DNA of 64,000 nt from NCBI RefSeq assembly GCF_000802155.2, contig NZ_JQGJ02000004.1, positions 62,001-126,000 on the forward strand, in the 5' to 3' direction. A program made the position numbers and the translations under genes. Below, piece by piece: positions 19,211 to 28,527 of this stretch. The notes beneath the pieces were generated by a model. That model was not told where the DNA came from. It did no database searches and worked only from the letters and a program-made list of their open reading frames with translations. Every line of letters begins with the position of its first letter. Within the stretch, counting starts at the first letter, position 1. The stretch comes from Pseudomonas frederiksbergensis (GTDB lineage Bacteria; Pseudomonadota; Gammaproteobacteria; Pseudomonadales; Pseudomonadaceae).

Positions 19211-19909
19211 ATGAGCCAGAGCGCGACCCTTTTGGTCATTGACGATGAACCGCAGATCCGCAAATTTTTGCGCATCAGCCTGGCCTCTCAAGGCTACAAG
19301 GTGCTGGAGGCCGAGACGGGGGCCGAGGGCTTGGCCCAGGCGGCGTTGAACAAGCCGGATCTGTTGGTACTCGACCTGGGCCTGCCGGACATGGACGGCC
19401 AGCAGGTATTGCGCGAATTTCGCGAGTGGTCGACGGTGCCGGTGCTGGTTCTCTCGGTGCGCGCCAGCGAAGCGCAGAAAGTCGAGGCGCTGGACAACGG
19501 CGCCAATGACTACGTGACCAAGCCTTTTGGCATCCAGGAGTTCCTGGCCCGCGTGCGTGCGTTGCTGCGCCAGGCGCCGACAGGCGAGGCGGCGCCGGCG
19601 GCGCTGACCTTCGGTCCGTTGACGGTGGACCTGGCTTATCGCCGGGTCCTGCTGGACGGCACCGAAGTGGCCCTGACCCGCAAGGAGTACGCGGTGCTGG
19701 CGCAACTGGCGCGGCATCCGGGACGCGTCATCACCCAGCAGCAATTGCTCAAGGACATCTGGGGCCCGACCCACGTCGAAGACAGCCATTACCTGCGCAT
19801 CGTCGTCGGTCACCTGCGCCAGAAACTCGCCGACGATCCGACCCGGCCTCGGTTTATCGTGACTGAAGCGGGGGTGGGGTATCGGTTGTTGGAAGAGGGC
19901 GGCGCTTGA
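19211..19909 (+). CDS. kdpE: KdpE, OmpR-family response regulator
   Basis: The 232-residue regulator has a receiver domain (2-115) with acidic pocket DDE at 11-13, phospho-acceptor Asp55 in VLDLGLPD and Lys in VTKPFG. A winged-helix DNA-binding domain follows (about 130-230; RKEYAVLAQLARHPGRVIT). It activates kdpFABC. It begins 48 bases after kdpD and is followed by a long palindrome that probably ends the unit. Confidence 0.96.
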   Translation: MSQSATLLVIDDEPQIRKFLRISLASQGYKVLEAETGAEGLAQAALNKPDLLVLDLGLPDMDGQQVLREFREWSTVPVLVLSVRASEAQKVEALDNGANDYVTKPFGIQEFLARVRALLRQAPTGEAAPAALTFGPLTVDLAYRRVLLDGTEVALTRKEYAVLAQLARHPGRVITQQQLLKDIWGPTHVEDSHYLRIVVGHLRQKLADDPTRPRFIVTEAGVGYRLLEEGGA

Positions 19910-19920
19910 TTTGACGCTGT

Positions 19921-19950
19921 TGTGGCGAGGGGATAAATCCCCTCGCCACA
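19921..19950. repeat. REP palindrome between convergent genes
   Basis: TGTGGCGAGGGGAT-AA-ATCCCCTCGCCACA, a perfect 14-2-14 inverted repeat between kdpE and the patatin gene. It could act as a bidirectional terminator. Confidence 0.85.
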
Positions 19951-19966
19951 GGAAATCCAAGCGACT

Positions 19967-21004
19967 TCAATTCTGCTCACTCTCATACCGATCCAACGTA
20001 TCCCGGGCAATCTCCCGTCCCAGCGCGATCAGCTCCGGCGCCTTGTAGAACTCGAAGAACCGGCACACCCGTTTTGGCACGTTGATCAGCACGTCCGGTG
20101 GATAACCGGCAATCTTGTACTGGGCGAGCGAGGTCTGCATCACCTCGAAGCTCTGGTTGATCAGATCCAGCAGCGACGCGGGCCCGACGTTATCGATGAT
20201 GAACGAGCCGGTGGCGGATTTCGGCGCCCCATCGCTCTCTGGCGCGGCGGCGGGTTGTTGGCCTTCCGGCTCAGCGGATTCGATCCAGGGGTTGATATCC
20301 GCGGCTTCGGCTTTCAGCGCTTCCTGTTCCAGCAACAATAATTGCTCGGCCTGTTTGCGGCGAAATGGCAACCGTGACCCGAGGGAACTGACCAAGGTGT
20401 CGAAGCGACGCCGGAACGCGGCGGGGCGCTGGATGACAGGCAACCGGTATTGCTTCTGGTTGGTGGCGTTGAGGTTGACCGCAATGATCAGGTCGCAATG
20501 GCTCGACACCACCGGCACGATCGGCAGAGGGTTGAGCAGGCCGCCATCTACCAGCATGCGGTTGCCTTGCATCACCGGGGTGAACAGGCTGGGAATGGCC
20601 GCCGAGGCGCGCATTGCCTGGTGCAGGCAACCTTCCTGGAACCAGATTTCCTGTTGGTTGGTCAGGTCGGTGGCGACCGCCGTATAGGGAATGCGCAGTT
20701 CTTCGATGTTGAGCTCGCCGACAATCTTGCGGATCTGCCCGAATACCTTCTCGCCACGAATCGCCCCGAGACGAAAACTGACGTCCACCAGCCGCAACAC
20801 GTCCAGGTAATCGAGGCTTTCGATCCAGTTGCGGTAATCCTCGAGCTTGCCGGCGGCGTAGATGCCGCCCACGACGGCGCCCATGGAGCAACCGGCGATA
20901 CAGGCAATGTCGTAGCCGCGCCGTTCGATCTCCTCGATCACTCCGATATGGGCATAGCCCCGGGCGCCGCCCGAGCCCAATACCAATGCGACACGTTTTG
21001 TCAT
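19967..21004 (-). CDS. Patatin-like phospholipase (RssA/NTE family)
   Basis: The 345-residue protein begins MTKRVALVLGSGGARGYAHI. It shows the oxyanion-hole GSGGARG (10-16), nucleophile Ser40 in GCSMG and the dyad aspartate Asp153 in DGG. This is the bacterial RssA-type patatin fold, a serine lipid acyl hydrolase in the cytoplasm. A low-complexity Ala/Pro/Glu linker (about 250-275) precedes a C-terminal helical part. I place the start at the ATG at 21004; a 115-codon upstream extension has no family support. The physiological substrate is unknown. Confidence 0.85.
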   Translation of the reverse strand: MTKRVALVLGSGGARGYAHIGVIEEIERRGYDIACIAGCSMGAVVGGIYAAGKLEDYRNWIESLDYLDVLRLVDVSFRLGAIRGEKVFGQIRKIVGELNIEELRIPYTAVATDLTNQQEIWFQEGCLHQAMRASAAIPSLFTPVMQGNRMLVDGGLLNPLPIVPVVSSHCDLIIAVNLNATNQKQYRLPVIQRPAAFRRRFDTLVSSLGSRLPFRRKQAEQLLLLEQEALKAEAADINPWIESAEPEGQQPAAAPESDGAPKSATGSFIIDNVGPASLLDLINQSFEVMQTSLAQYKIAGYPPDVLINVPKRVCRFFEFYKAPELIALGREIARDTLDRYESEQN

Positions 21005-21212
21005 GAGGTGGCCTCTCGTCGAACAGACGTCAACAATGCACTGATCGACGGCCCGGCTCAAATCGTTGTGGCGTGAACGTCGTTTTTTGACACGCCACGA
21101 CGGCATTTGCGTATTCTCGTCCACACTTGAATATACCGGTGGCGCCGAGGCACTTTTTCCCGGCGAAACCGTCTTACCAGCACGACTGTTGACCTGACTT
21201 GAGGTGTTATCG

Positions 21213-21503
21213 ATGAAAGCCCGGATCTGCCTGCCCTTGGTGGCATCCCTGATGGTTCTGGCCCTGGCCGGTTGTGCCGGCAAGACCGCGTACCGCGACA
21301 GTTGTGGCAGCCAACTCGACAGCGCATGGCGCGAACTGGACTTGGCCAAGGCCGAAGGTTTCGCCGGTACCGTGAGTTATTCCAAGGCCCTGTCGTTGCT
21401 GACCGGCGCCAAGACCCAACAGCAATTCGAAGCGTTCGAGGGCTGCACCAAGAAAGCCGAAAAGGCGCGCTTCTACATTCGCGAATCCCGCGCAGGACGA
21501 TAA
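21213..21503 (+). CDS. Small conserved lipoprotein
   Basis: The 96-residue protein has a signal peptide with lipobox LALAGC (lipidated Cys21) and a short helical domain with two further cysteines (YRDSCGSQLD and FEGCTKKAEK) that could form a disulfide. The residue after Cys21 is Ala, which suggests outer-membrane sorting. I do not recognise the family beyond Pseudomonas-type hypothetical lipoproteins. The ATG at 21213 follows a GAGG site. Confidence 0.75.
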   Translation: MKARICLPLVASLMVLALAGCAGKTAYRDSCGSQLDSAWRELDLAKAEGFAGTVSYSKALSLLTGAKTQQQFEAFEGCTKKAEKARFYIRESRAGR

Positions 21504-21515
21504 ACACAGCGGCGC

Positions 21516-21581
21516 GCTTCGAGTTGCAAGCGGCAAGAGGACGGTACGCATCGCCCCCACTTGCGGCTCGCGACTCGAAAC
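21516..21581. repeat. Imperfect inverted repeat between the lipoprotein and CHAD genes
   Basis: GCTTCGAGTTGCAAGCGGCAAG (21516-21537) is largely the reverse complement of CTTGCGGCTCGCGACTCGAAAC (21560-21581). The form resembles the GCTTCAAGCTTGCAGCT-type extragenic repeats seen in Pseudomonas and is different from the REP class elsewhere in the window. Confidence 0.7.
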
Positions 21582-21608
21582 TTGATGCTGCGTATGGAGT
21601 ACGCCCCC

Positions 21609-22370
21609 ATGATCGATCGGCTGGTGGCCCGGATACTGGGCCTGGAAGTCCGCCTGTTGGCCTGCCAGGCCCGCTTGAATGCCCAAACCGACAGCGAAGC
21701 GCTGCATGACCTGCGGACCACGGTTCGCCGTTTGCGCAGCCTGCTTCGTCCGCTGCGTGGATTGCCCGGTGTCGAGCAGCTGGAAACAGCCGCGTCGGCA
21801 GTGGGCACCCTGACCACGCCCTTGCGCGACCGCGAAGTGCTGGCGGCTTATCTGGAAAAACACGGCAAGACCGAGGCGGCGCAACGGCGCCAGGTGCAAA
21901 TGGCCGAGGCTTATCCCGCCGTGGCCAGCAGCCCCGAGCTGGCGCACTTGCTGATGATCCTCGACGCGTTCCCACGCTTCATCCGTGCTGCCCAGCGCCA
22001 AGGCCTGCTGGCCGGGCTGCGCAAACGCATCGAAAAACGCCTCGACAAACAATGGAAAAAACTCGGCGAGGCCCTGCGCGATCCCGCCCATGACCGTCAC
22101 CGATTACGTCTGCTGATCAAGCGCGTGCGCTATGCCATCGAAGCCTATCCGGAACTCGATCGCCTGCCGGAAGCGGCCATGCCACGGCTCAAGTCTGCCC
22201 AGGGCGTCCTGGGGGATTGGCATGATTGCTGGCAATGGCTGGCGCGTGCCGAGCAGGAATCCGACCTGCAGCCCTGTGTACCGGTCTGGCGAATCACCAT
22301 GGAAAAAGCCGAGGCCAAGTCCGACCGCGTGCTGGATAAACTGATCGCCAGTTGTTTCGATAAATCCTGA
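21609..22370 (+). CDS. CHAD domain protein
   Basis: The 253-residue, helix-rich protein has the CHAD signature: conserved histidine and arginines in EALHDLRTTVRRLRSLLRPL near residue 33, repeated in the second half as RHRLRLLIKRVRYAIEAY. CHAD domains bind inorganic polyphosphate through these basic residues and are found on polyphosphate granules. I prefer the ATG at 21609, which has GGAG 9 bases before it; an in-frame ATG lies at 21594. It is separated from the lipoprotein gene by an inverted repeat. Confidence 0.85.
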   Translation: MIDRLVARILGLEVRLLACQARLNAQTDSEALHDLRTTVRRLRSLLRPLRGLPGVEQLETAASAVGTLTTPLRDREVLAAYLEKHGKTEAAQRRQVQMAEAYPAVASSPELAHLLMILDAFPRFIRAAQRQGLLAGLRKRIEKRLDKQWKKLGEALRDPAHDRHRLRLLIKRVRYAIEAYPELDRLPEAAMPRLKSAQGVLGDWHDCWQWLARAEQESDLQPCVPVWRITMEKAEAKSDRVLDKLIASCFDKS

Positions 22371-22505
22371 ATCTAGCCATAACCCCGGTGGGATATTCAG
22401 AACCACGGCTTTTCTGTCAGTCTCTTTGGCCGGAATGAGCGCTGTGTCGCTTGTCCTGGCTGGGTAAGATCCCTTCATCTTTTTCCGCTGCTTCTAGAGG
22501 TCGAC

Positions 22506-23303
22506 ATGCGCTTCTCCGATTTGATCGATGCCGTGCGCCATCAGCCAGACGCCGTTGTGATCCCGCCGGAATGGGGGCAGGGGCGTGCCAGTTTTGGCGG
22601 CCTGGTGGCGGCGCTGCAATACGAAGCGATGCGGGCGCAGGTCCCGGCGGATCGTCCGGTGCGCTCGCTGGCGATCACCTTTGTCGGCCCGGTCGCGCCC
22701 GACATTCCCGTCAGTTTTCAAGTCGATGTATTGCGTGAAGGCAAGGCCGTCAGCCAGGTTCTGGGGCGTGCGATGCAGAACGGTGAGGTCGTGACCGTGG
22801 TGCAAGGCAGCTTTGGCGCGTCACGATCTTCGGTCGTGTCGGTGCCCGCTGACCCCGCCCCCGAATTCACGGATGTCGAGCAATGCCAGGAGTTGCCCTA
22901 CGTCAAGGGCGCAACGCCGGAATTCATGCGGCACCTGGCGATGCGCTGGAGCGTCGGCGGGCTGCCGTTCACCGGCAACAAATCCCGCAGCATGGGCGGC
23001 TGGGTGCGCTTGCGCGGCGATGTGAAGGAACAACCGCTGGACGAGGGGCATATCCTGGCGCTGGTGGACGCCTGGCCCCCGGCACTGTTACCGCACCTCA
23101 CCCAAATGGCGCCGGGCAGCACGCTGACCTGGACCATCGAATTCGTCCAGCCGTTGCTGGCGCTCACGACGTTGGATTGGTGCCAGTACCTGGCCGAGAT
23201 CGAGCATGCCCAGGACGGCTACGGTCATGTCGCGGCGAAATTCTGGAGCGCCGATGGGCGCCTGATCGCCATGAGTCGGCAAACCGTGACGATTTTCGGC
23301 TGA
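22506..23303 (+). CDS. Acyl-CoA thioesterase family protein (TesB-like double hot-dog)
   Basis: The 265-residue protein has two hot-dog halves. The first contains GRASFGGLVAALQYEAMRAQ and an SLAITFVGPVAP strand region. The second contains VDAWPPALLPHLTQ with the family's aspartate and STLTWTIEFVQP. This is the 4HBT_3 arrangement of medium/long-chain acyl-CoA thioesterases acting in the cytoplasm. The substrate range is not predictable. A good ribosome site (AGAGG) precedes the ATG. Confidence 0.85.
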   Translation: MRFSDLIDAVRHQPDAVVIPPEWGQGRASFGGLVAALQYEAMRAQVPADRPVRSLAITFVGPVAPDIPVSFQVDVLREGKAVSQVLGRAMQNGEVVTVVQGSFGASRSSVVSVPADPAPEFTDVEQCQELPYVKGATPEFMRHLAMRWSVGGLPFTGNKSRSMGGWVRLRGDVKEQPLDEGHILALVDAWPPALLPHLTQMAPGSTLTWTIEFVQPLLALTTLDWCQYLAEIEHAQDGYGHVAAKFWSADGRLIAMSRQTVTIFG

Positions 23304-23317
23304 GGTGTCACGGTCAT

Positions 23318-23680
23318 TCAGTGGCGGTGGCGATCCCGCCAGGCGCGCCACCAGCCACCGTTGAGAAAAAAACGCGGAAACGTCAGGAATTGCTCCACCA
23401 GCAGGCGCGACATGGCGTCCTTGCGATCACTGAACGGCTCGGAGGCTTGTGCTTCCAGGCTGTGGCCATGGCGTTGCAGCCCGAGTGCGGCGAGCAGGCC
23501 GATGACGCCGATGGCGACGTCGCCCAGGCTCAGGCTGAACACGCCGGAGATGATCAGCAGGAAGGCCACGATGAACAACGGCACCGCGATCAGATGCAGC
23601 ACCAGGTTGGTCGGGTGGCGATGATTGTCGGGGTAGGCGCGCCATTGCCAGGCCGGAAGGTTGGGGTGACGTTTGCCCAT
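23318..23680 (-). CDS. Mpo1-like (DUF962) small membrane protein
   Basis: The 120-residue protein has two hydrophobic segments (about 26-45 and 52-67) and histidine motifs NHRHPTNLVLHLIAVPLFI and LQRHGHSLEAQASEPF, which resemble the metal-ligand histidines of Mpo1/YGL010w dioxygenases that act on 2-hydroxy fatty acids in yeast. The resemblance is by motif only, so the catalytic role is uncertain. It is convergent with the thioesterase gene, with 14 bases between them. Confidence 0.55.
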   Translation of the reverse strand: MGKRHPNLPAWQWRAYPDNHRHPTNLVLHLIAVPLFIVAFLLIISGVFSLSLGDVAIGVIGLLAALGLQRHGHSLEAQASEPFSDRKDAMSRLLVEQFLTFPRFFLNGGWWRAWRDRHRH

Positions 23681-23797
23681 GATGCTATTCCTTGAGTTCG
23701 TTGAAACCGAATAACCGAAGGATAGGTCGGGACGGGCAGGGCGGCGAATCGCGGTTGGCTATCGTGGCGATAGCTGGTCATAGCTATAAGGCTTTTG

Positions 23798-23823
23798 TGG
23801 CGAGAGAGCTTGCTCCCTCGCTA
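23798..23823. repeat. REP element
   Basis: TGGCGAGAGAGCTTGCTCCCTCGCTA, an imperfect copy of the same palindrome class as at 9998, between the MCP 3' end and the Mpo1-like gene. Confidence 0.75.
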
Positions 23824-23846
23824 CCGATTTCCATTTGTTCAGGGGG

Positions 23847-25064
23847 TTAAAGCTTCAACTGCCCAATCGCCTTGTTCAACTCACCCGCCAGCGTCGCCAA
23901 TTCATCACTCGTGGTGGCCGAATCCACGGTCTGGCGCACGGTGTTTTCGGTCACGTCGCGAATACTCACCACCGCCCGGTTCATCTCTTCCGCGACATGG
24001 CTTTGCTGCTCGGCCGCGACGGCGATCTGGGTGTTGCTTTCGCGCATCTGCGCCACCGCCTCGGTGATCTGCGCCAATGCTTCGCCGGCCGCGCACGCCT
24101 GCTGCACGCAGTCGTCGGCCTTGTGCGAACTTTCCTGCATGAAATCCACCGCGTCGCGGGTTCCCGCCTGCAACGCCGAGACCATGGTGGTGATTTCATC
24201 CGTCGAGGTCTGGACCCGTTTGGCGAGGTTGCGGACCTCATCGGCCACCACGGCAAAACCGCGGCCCATTTCACCGGCGCGTGCCGCTTCGATGGCGGCA
24301 TTCAGGGCCAGCAGATTGGTTTGCTCGGCGATGCTGTGGATCACGCTGACGACGCCGTTGATTTTCTGACTGTCTTCGGCCAGGCGCTGGATCATCTCGG
24401 CGGTCTGCTGCACACCCGTGGACAGCCCGGTAATCGATTGCTGGACGCGGCCGACCACCTCGCGGCCGTTACCGGCCAGGGCGTCGGTGGTTTTCGACAG
24501 GTCACGGGTGGCACCGGCATGTTGGGCGATGTGATAGACCGTGGCGGACATCTCATTGATCGCCGTGGCGGCCTGATCGGTCTCGCTCTGCTGGCCGAGC
24601 ATGCCGTGGCGCACTTCGTTCATGCTCGACGCGAGGCGAGCGGCGCCGCTGTCCAGTTGTCGTGCGGTGCTGGCGACGGTATCCACCACGCGTTGGTAAC
24701 CGGCTTGCATTGCGTTGAACGCGGCAGCCATCTGGCCCACCTCGTCCCGGCAGGCCAGGGGCACGCGGGCGGACAGGTCACCGGTTTTTTCCACATGCAG
24801 CATCACGTCTTTCAAGGTGTTGAGCTGGCTGAGCAGAAAGCGGATCAACAGTTGCGATGCACCCAGCATCGCCAGCATCAACACAAACACCGCCACGGCA
24901 TATTGACTGAAGCGGTCAGCGAAGACTTGGCCCAGGCTTACCCCTCGGACCTGCTGTTCCAGGTGCATGGCATAGAGCACCAACAGCAGCGTTGTGGCAA
25001 AGGCGACCGCGTTGACCGCCCAGAATTTGTACTTCAGCGAGATATTGCTAAGCCAGGCACCCAT
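23847..25064 (-). CDS. Methyl-accepting chemotaxis protein with a minimal periplasmic segment
   Basis: From the ATG at 25064 the protein has 405 residues. Membrane spans are at about 12-32 and 55-75, with only about 20 residues between them, then a HAMP region (about 75-130) and a signalling domain with the hairpin [19 protein letters not shown] and [14 protein letters not shown]. There is no room for a Cache or four-helix sensor domain. The C-terminus (NKAIGQLKL) has no CheR-docking pentapeptide. An upstream in-frame extension runs into REP sequence and is rejected. It may sense membrane state or signal through a partner; this is inference. Confidence 0.9.
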   Translation of the reverse strand: MGAWLSNISLKYKFWAVNAVAFATTLLLVLYAMHLEQQVRGVSLGQVFADRFSQYAVAVFVLMLAMLGASQLLIRFLLSQLNTLKDVMLHVEKTGDLSARVPLACRDEVGQMAAAFNAMQAGYQRVVDTVASTARQLDSGAARLASSMNEVRHGMLGQQSETDQAATAINEMSATVYHIAQHAGATRDLSKTTDALAGNGREVVGRVQQSITGLSTGVQQTAEMIQRLAEDSQKINGVVSVIHSIAEQTNLLALNAAIEAARAGEMGRGFAVVADEVRNLAKRVQTSTDEITTMVSALQAGTRDAVDFMQESSHKADDCVQQACAAGEALAQITEAVAQMRESNTQIAVAAEQQSHVAEEMNRAVVSIRDVTENTVRQTVDSATTSDELATLAGELNKAIGQLKL

Positions 25065-25169
25065 GGTAGGTCTTCTCTGATAGCGGAAACAGTTTCGGCA
25101 AGGTGCCAGTATTCTGCTGCTATTCAGGGGCGCGGGGTTTTGATGTGCATCAACAGATATCGATAACCC

Positions 25170-25272
25170 TTTGTGGGAGAGCCTGTTGTGGGAGAGCCTG
25201 CTCGCGAAAGCGGTCGACCTGTCGCACATGGTCCACTGACAGCGCGCCTTCGCGGGCAGGCTCGCTCCACAG
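25170..25272. repeat. REP cluster
   Basis: GTGGGAGAGCCTG occurs twice in tandem (25173 and 25188), followed by CTCGCGAAAGCGG and, 40 bases on, the inverted partner CGCCTTCGCGGGCAGGCTCGCTCCAC. Together they form an inverted REP pair between the MCP promoter and tatD. Confidence 0.75.
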
Positions 25273-25284
25273 GTGCCCATCCAG

Positions 25285-26091
25285 TCAGGAGATGACGGGC
25301 AACCCAAAAAACGCCCGCGCGCAGGCGGTGCTGTGGGCCGCCAGGTCTTCCTGGGTTTCGCCCCGATGCAGGGCAACCTCGCGCAAGACCTCAGTCAGGT
25401 ACGCCGGCTCGTTGCGACCGTTCTTGGGTTTGGGGCGTAGGGTGCGCGGCAGCAGGTATGGCGCATCGCTTTCGAGCATGAGTCGACCACGGGGAATTTC
25501 CCGTACCAACGGATGCAAGTGAGTGCCTCGACGCTCATCGCAAATCCACCCGGTGATACCGATGTGCAGATCCAGGTCGAGATAGCTGTACAGCGCTTTT
25601 TTCTCGCCGGTGAAGCAATGCACGACCGCGGCGGGCAGTCGATCGCGAAAGTCGCGAAGAATTTCCAGCAGACGCTCGTCGGCGTCGCGCTCGTGAAGAA
25701 ACACCGGCAATTGCAACTCCACCGCAAGGGCCAAGTGTTCTTCCAGGACTTTCTCCTGTTGTGGGCGCGGCGAGAAATCTCGATTGAAATCCAGCCCGCA
25801 TTCCCCCACCGCGCGGACGCGCTCTTGCTTGAGCAAATCCTTGAGGTGCCGGGCGCTGTCGGCGGTCCAATCGCTGGCGCTGTGGGGGTGGATGCCGGCG
25901 GTGGAAAACAGCTGTTGCCCAGCTTCGTCAAGTTGTCGGCACAGTTCGAGGGCCTGTTCGCTGCCCTCGATGCTGGTGCCAGTCAACACCAGTTGGCAGA
26001 CCCCTGCTGCGTAGGCGCGCTCGAGCACCGCCTGGTGTTTGTCAGCAAAACTGGGGTTGGTCAGGTTGACGCCGATATCGATGAGTTGCAT
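25285..26091 (-). CDS. tatD: TatD-family metal-dependent DNase
   Basis: The 268-residue TIM-barrel hydrolase has the TatD metal ligands: start [43 protein letters not shown] and [21 protein letters not shown] (shown in part). The DIGVNLT start distinguishes TatD proper from YcfH/YjjV forms, which begin DSHCHLD. The family shows 3'-5' exonuclease activity used in DNA repair; despite its name it is not needed for Tat export. It stands alone, with no tatABC nearby. Confidence 0.9.
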   Translation of the reverse strand: MQLIDIGVNLTNPSFADKHQAVLERAYAAGVCQLVLTGTSIEGSEQALELCRQLDEAGQQLFSTAGIHPHSASDWTADSARHLKDLLKQERVRAVGECGLDFNRDFSPRPQQEKVLEEHLALAVELQLPVFLHERDADERLLEILRDFRDRLPAAVVHCFTGEKKALYSYLDLDLHIGITGWICDERRGTHLHPLVREIPRGRLMLESDAPYLLPRTLRPKPKNGRNEPAYLTEVLREVALHRGETQEDLAAHSTACARAFFGLPVIS

Positions 26092-26322
26092 GGTGCTACC
26101 TCGGCCAAAGGCCGGAAAGCATATCAGAGCTGTAGATTTATAAGAAAAGCCAAGAACTACAAGGAGTTGCGGCTGTCTGTTGAGGCCACGAGACAGGTCG
26201 GGGTGGTATCACGGCCATCGTTGTGCCAGTCTTTCGCACTTTTCAGCGCCTCAGGTGCTCTGTTTTGTCGGCCCGATTCCGCTCTACGTGGGATGGCCCG
26301 GCAATGTCCTTCCGGAGAGTGG

Positions 26323-27744
26323 ATGACACGTACCCAGGTGTTGCTACTGCTGTGTTGTTCGCTGCTTTTGCCGATGCCGGCCGAAGCGCGGCTGCCCGGG
26401 CCGGTGCAGGCCGTGGCGCCGGGAACGGTTCGTGACCTGGCGCAAATCCGCAGCAGCCGGGTATTGAAGGTCTTGGTCAATCAGAGCCGCAACAGTTCCG
26501 GCGAGGTACAGGGGCAACCCATTGGCGTCGAATATCATCGGTTGCGGGCGTTTGAACAATACCTGAACGGTCATGCCCGGGATGGCCAGGAAATTACCCT
26601 CAAGATCATTCCCAAGGCCAAGGACCAGCTGCTTGGCGCCTTGCAACGTGGCGAAGGTGACCTGGTCGCGCCAGGCGAATTGCTCGAGCCGCAAGCCGGC
26701 CAGGCGGTCAGCGCCAGTAACCCGATCCGCACCGACGTACCGTTGTTGCTGGTGGGGATCAAGGGCGAGAAACGTTATACCCGCGTCGAACAATTGTCGG
26801 GCAAGACCCTGGCCTTGCCCAATGGCAGTGCGGCAGGGGACGCCGTCAGCCAGATCAATCAGAAGCTGGCGTTGCACAAGTTGCCGCCGGTGAAGATCGA
26901 GTGGGTCGACCCCACCCTGGCGGTGGAGGATGTCCTGGAGATGGTCCAAGGGGGGATTTTCCACCTGACGATCGTCGAGCAGCCGATTGCCGAACGCTGG
27001 GGCAAGATCCTGCCCAAGCTGCGCTTCGACCGCCAATTGCTCATCGGCGAGCCGAGTGACGAGTTCTGGTTCGTCCGCCGCGACGCCGCGATGCTACGGG
27101 CGAGCATCGATCGATTTCTAGCCACCTACAAGGCGCCGTCCAACGAAGACGCTGCGTTCCTGCGGATCTACCGTCGCTTGTATCAAGTCCACTATCCGCT
27201 GGCCCGCGCCAATCGCCAGCGCCTGGAGAAGCTGCGTCCGGTGTTGCAAAAGCACGCCCAGGCCCAGGGCATGGACTGGCTCAACCTGGCTGCCCTGGCG
27301 TTCAAGGAGTCGGCCCTGCAACCCAACGCGCGCAGCGGTAGCGGCCCCACCGGCCTGATGCAGATCACCCCGTCCGCAGCCCAGCGGGTCGGGGTCAACG
27401 ACATCCGCAACCTCGACGGTAATGTGCTGGCCGGTGCCAAGTACCTGGCCATGATCCGCCGCAAGTTTTTCGCCAGCCCCAAGCTCAACGAGCGCGAACG
27501 CATGGCGTTTGTCCTGGCGGCCTACAACATGGGCCCCGAACGGGTGCAAGGCATGCGCGCAGAGGCCCGGCGACGCGGGTTGAACCCGAACCAGTGGTTT
27601 TTCCAGGTGGAGCGCATCGCCATGGAGCAGGTGGGAATGGGCGCCGTCAGCTACGTTAACAGTGTGAACAAATACTATCTGGCGTTTGATCGGGAGCGAG
27701 AGTCGCTGGAGCCCCAGGAACGAGAGGTGGTTTCACGCAAATAA
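26323..27744 (+). CDS. MltF-like membrane-bound lytic murein transglycosylase
   Basis: The 473-residue protein starts at the ATG at 26323 behind GGAGAG. It has a signal peptide (1-22, MTRTQVLLLLCCSLLLPMPA), an SBP_bac_3-like domain (about 40-275), then an SLT lysozyme-like domain with catalytic Glu329 in FKESALQPNA and GPTGLMQITPSAA, plus AAYNMGPERV. This is MltF architecture: the first domain regulates and the second cleaves peptidoglycan, in the periplasm. No lipobox cysteine is obvious, so it may be soluble or held by the signal segment. Longer in-frame starts upstream run through tatD antisense and are rejected. Confidence 0.88.
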   Translation: MTRTQVLLLLCCSLLLPMPAEARLPGPVQAVAPGTVRDLAQIRSSRVLKVLVNQSRNSSGEVQGQPIGVEYHRLRAFEQYLNGHARDGQEITLKIIPKAKDQLLGALQRGEGDLVAPGELLEPQAGQAVSASNPIRTDVPLLLVGIKGEKRYTRVEQLSGKTLALPNGSAAGDAVSQINQKLALHKLPPVKIEWVDPTLAVEDVLEMVQGGIFHLTIVEQPIAERWGKILPKLRFDRQLLIGEPSDEFWFVRRDAAMLRASIDRFLATYKAPSNEDAAFLRIYRRLYQVHYPLARANRQRLEKLRPVLQKHAQAQGMDWLNLAALAFKESALQPNARSGSGPTGLMQITPSAAQRVGVNDIRNLDGNVLAGAKYLAMIRRKFFASPKLNERERMAFVLAAYNMGPERVQGMRAEARRRGLNPNQWFFQVERIAMEQVGMGAVSYVNSVNKYYLAFDRERESLEPQEREVVSRK

Positions 27745-27843
27745 TCAAATAATTTGATGGTTATGGCGGAGTTTTTGCGCTATTCAGATAAAGTTATTCG
27801 ATTAATATGGCCTCCAACCACACACATCCAAGGAATTGCATCC

Positions 27844-28278
27844 ATGAGCACCGTTATCAACAAAGTACTGTTCTCCCGTGCTGGCTACGGCCTGACTGTC
27901 TTGCGCATCGTCGTCGGCATCATCTTCGCGGCCCATGGCTCGCAAAAACTGTTTGGGCTGTTTGGCGGCTACGGTTTGGCAGGGACCGCGCAATGGATGG
28001 AAAGCATCGGCCTGGCTCCCGGCTACCTGATGGCGACATTGGCTGGCGGCACCGAGTTCTTCGCCGGGCTGGCGCTGATCATCGGTCTGTTGGCGCGCCC
28101 TGCGGCGCTGGGCCTGGCGATCCTGTCGCTGGTGGCGATCTTCTCGGTGCACATCGGTAACGGTCTGTTCATGGCCAATAATGGTTATGAGTTCGGCCTG
28201 GCCCTGCTGGCAGGTAGCATCGCCGTGCTGATCGAAGGTGCGGGCAAGCTTTCCGCCGACAACGCCATCGCCCGCTAA
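27844..28278 (+). CDS. DoxX-family membrane protein
   Basis: The 144-residue protein has four membrane spans and the DoxX pattern LRIVVGIIFAAHGSQKLFG near the start, then GGTEFFAGLALIIGLL. The family is found as subunits of oxidoreductases or in thiol/redox systems; this stand-alone copy has no clear role. It is followed by a strong intrinsic terminator, so it is monocistronic or last in its unit. Confidence 0.85.
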   Translation: MSTVINKVLFSRAGYGLTVLRIVVGIIFAAHGSQKLFGLFGGYGLAGTAQWMESIGLAPGYLMATLAGGTEFFAGLALIIGLLARPAALGLAILSLVAIFSVHIGNGLFMANNGYEFGLALLAGSIAVLIEGAGKLSADNAIAR

Positions 28279-28296
28279 GCGCTTGCCGCAATCCCG

Positions 28297-28322
28297 AGGC
28301 CCGTCCAGTACGGGCCTTTTTT
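28297..28322 (+). terminator. Intrinsic terminator after doxX-family gene
   Basis: AGGCCCGT (28297-28304), loop CCAGT, ACGGGCCT (28310-28317), then a T6 run (28317-28322). Confidence 0.92.
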
Positions 28323-28527
28323 GTAGGTGTCGATTCTTGACACTGGCCGGTCAGCTTCTCTAGGATGCCGCTCATGCGCCGATTTAAACAGCTACTTGCG
28401 GGGCGCCAGGTGACTCATTCAGTTGCCGATAGAAGCCAGGAAACAGGGCTTCGAAATACCGCTAAAGCGCTGGTTCGGTGTTGCCTCTCACCTGCCATGC
28501 AGACTTTTGAGGCAGAGACACGACACG

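Noticed and set aside
21005..21349. 115-codon N-terminal extension of the patatin gene
   Set aside because: It covers the promoter and start of the divergent lipoprotein gene; the patatin fold starts at MTKRVALVLG.
23835..25166. 443-codon plus-strand frame opposite the chemoreceptor
   Set aside because: Antisense to a clear MCP; composition rich in His/Gly/Gln as expected for a complementary frame.
25513..26322. Long upstream extension of the MltF-like gene
   Set aside because: It runs antisense through tatD. The ATG at 26323 gives a proper signal peptide and has a good ribosome site.
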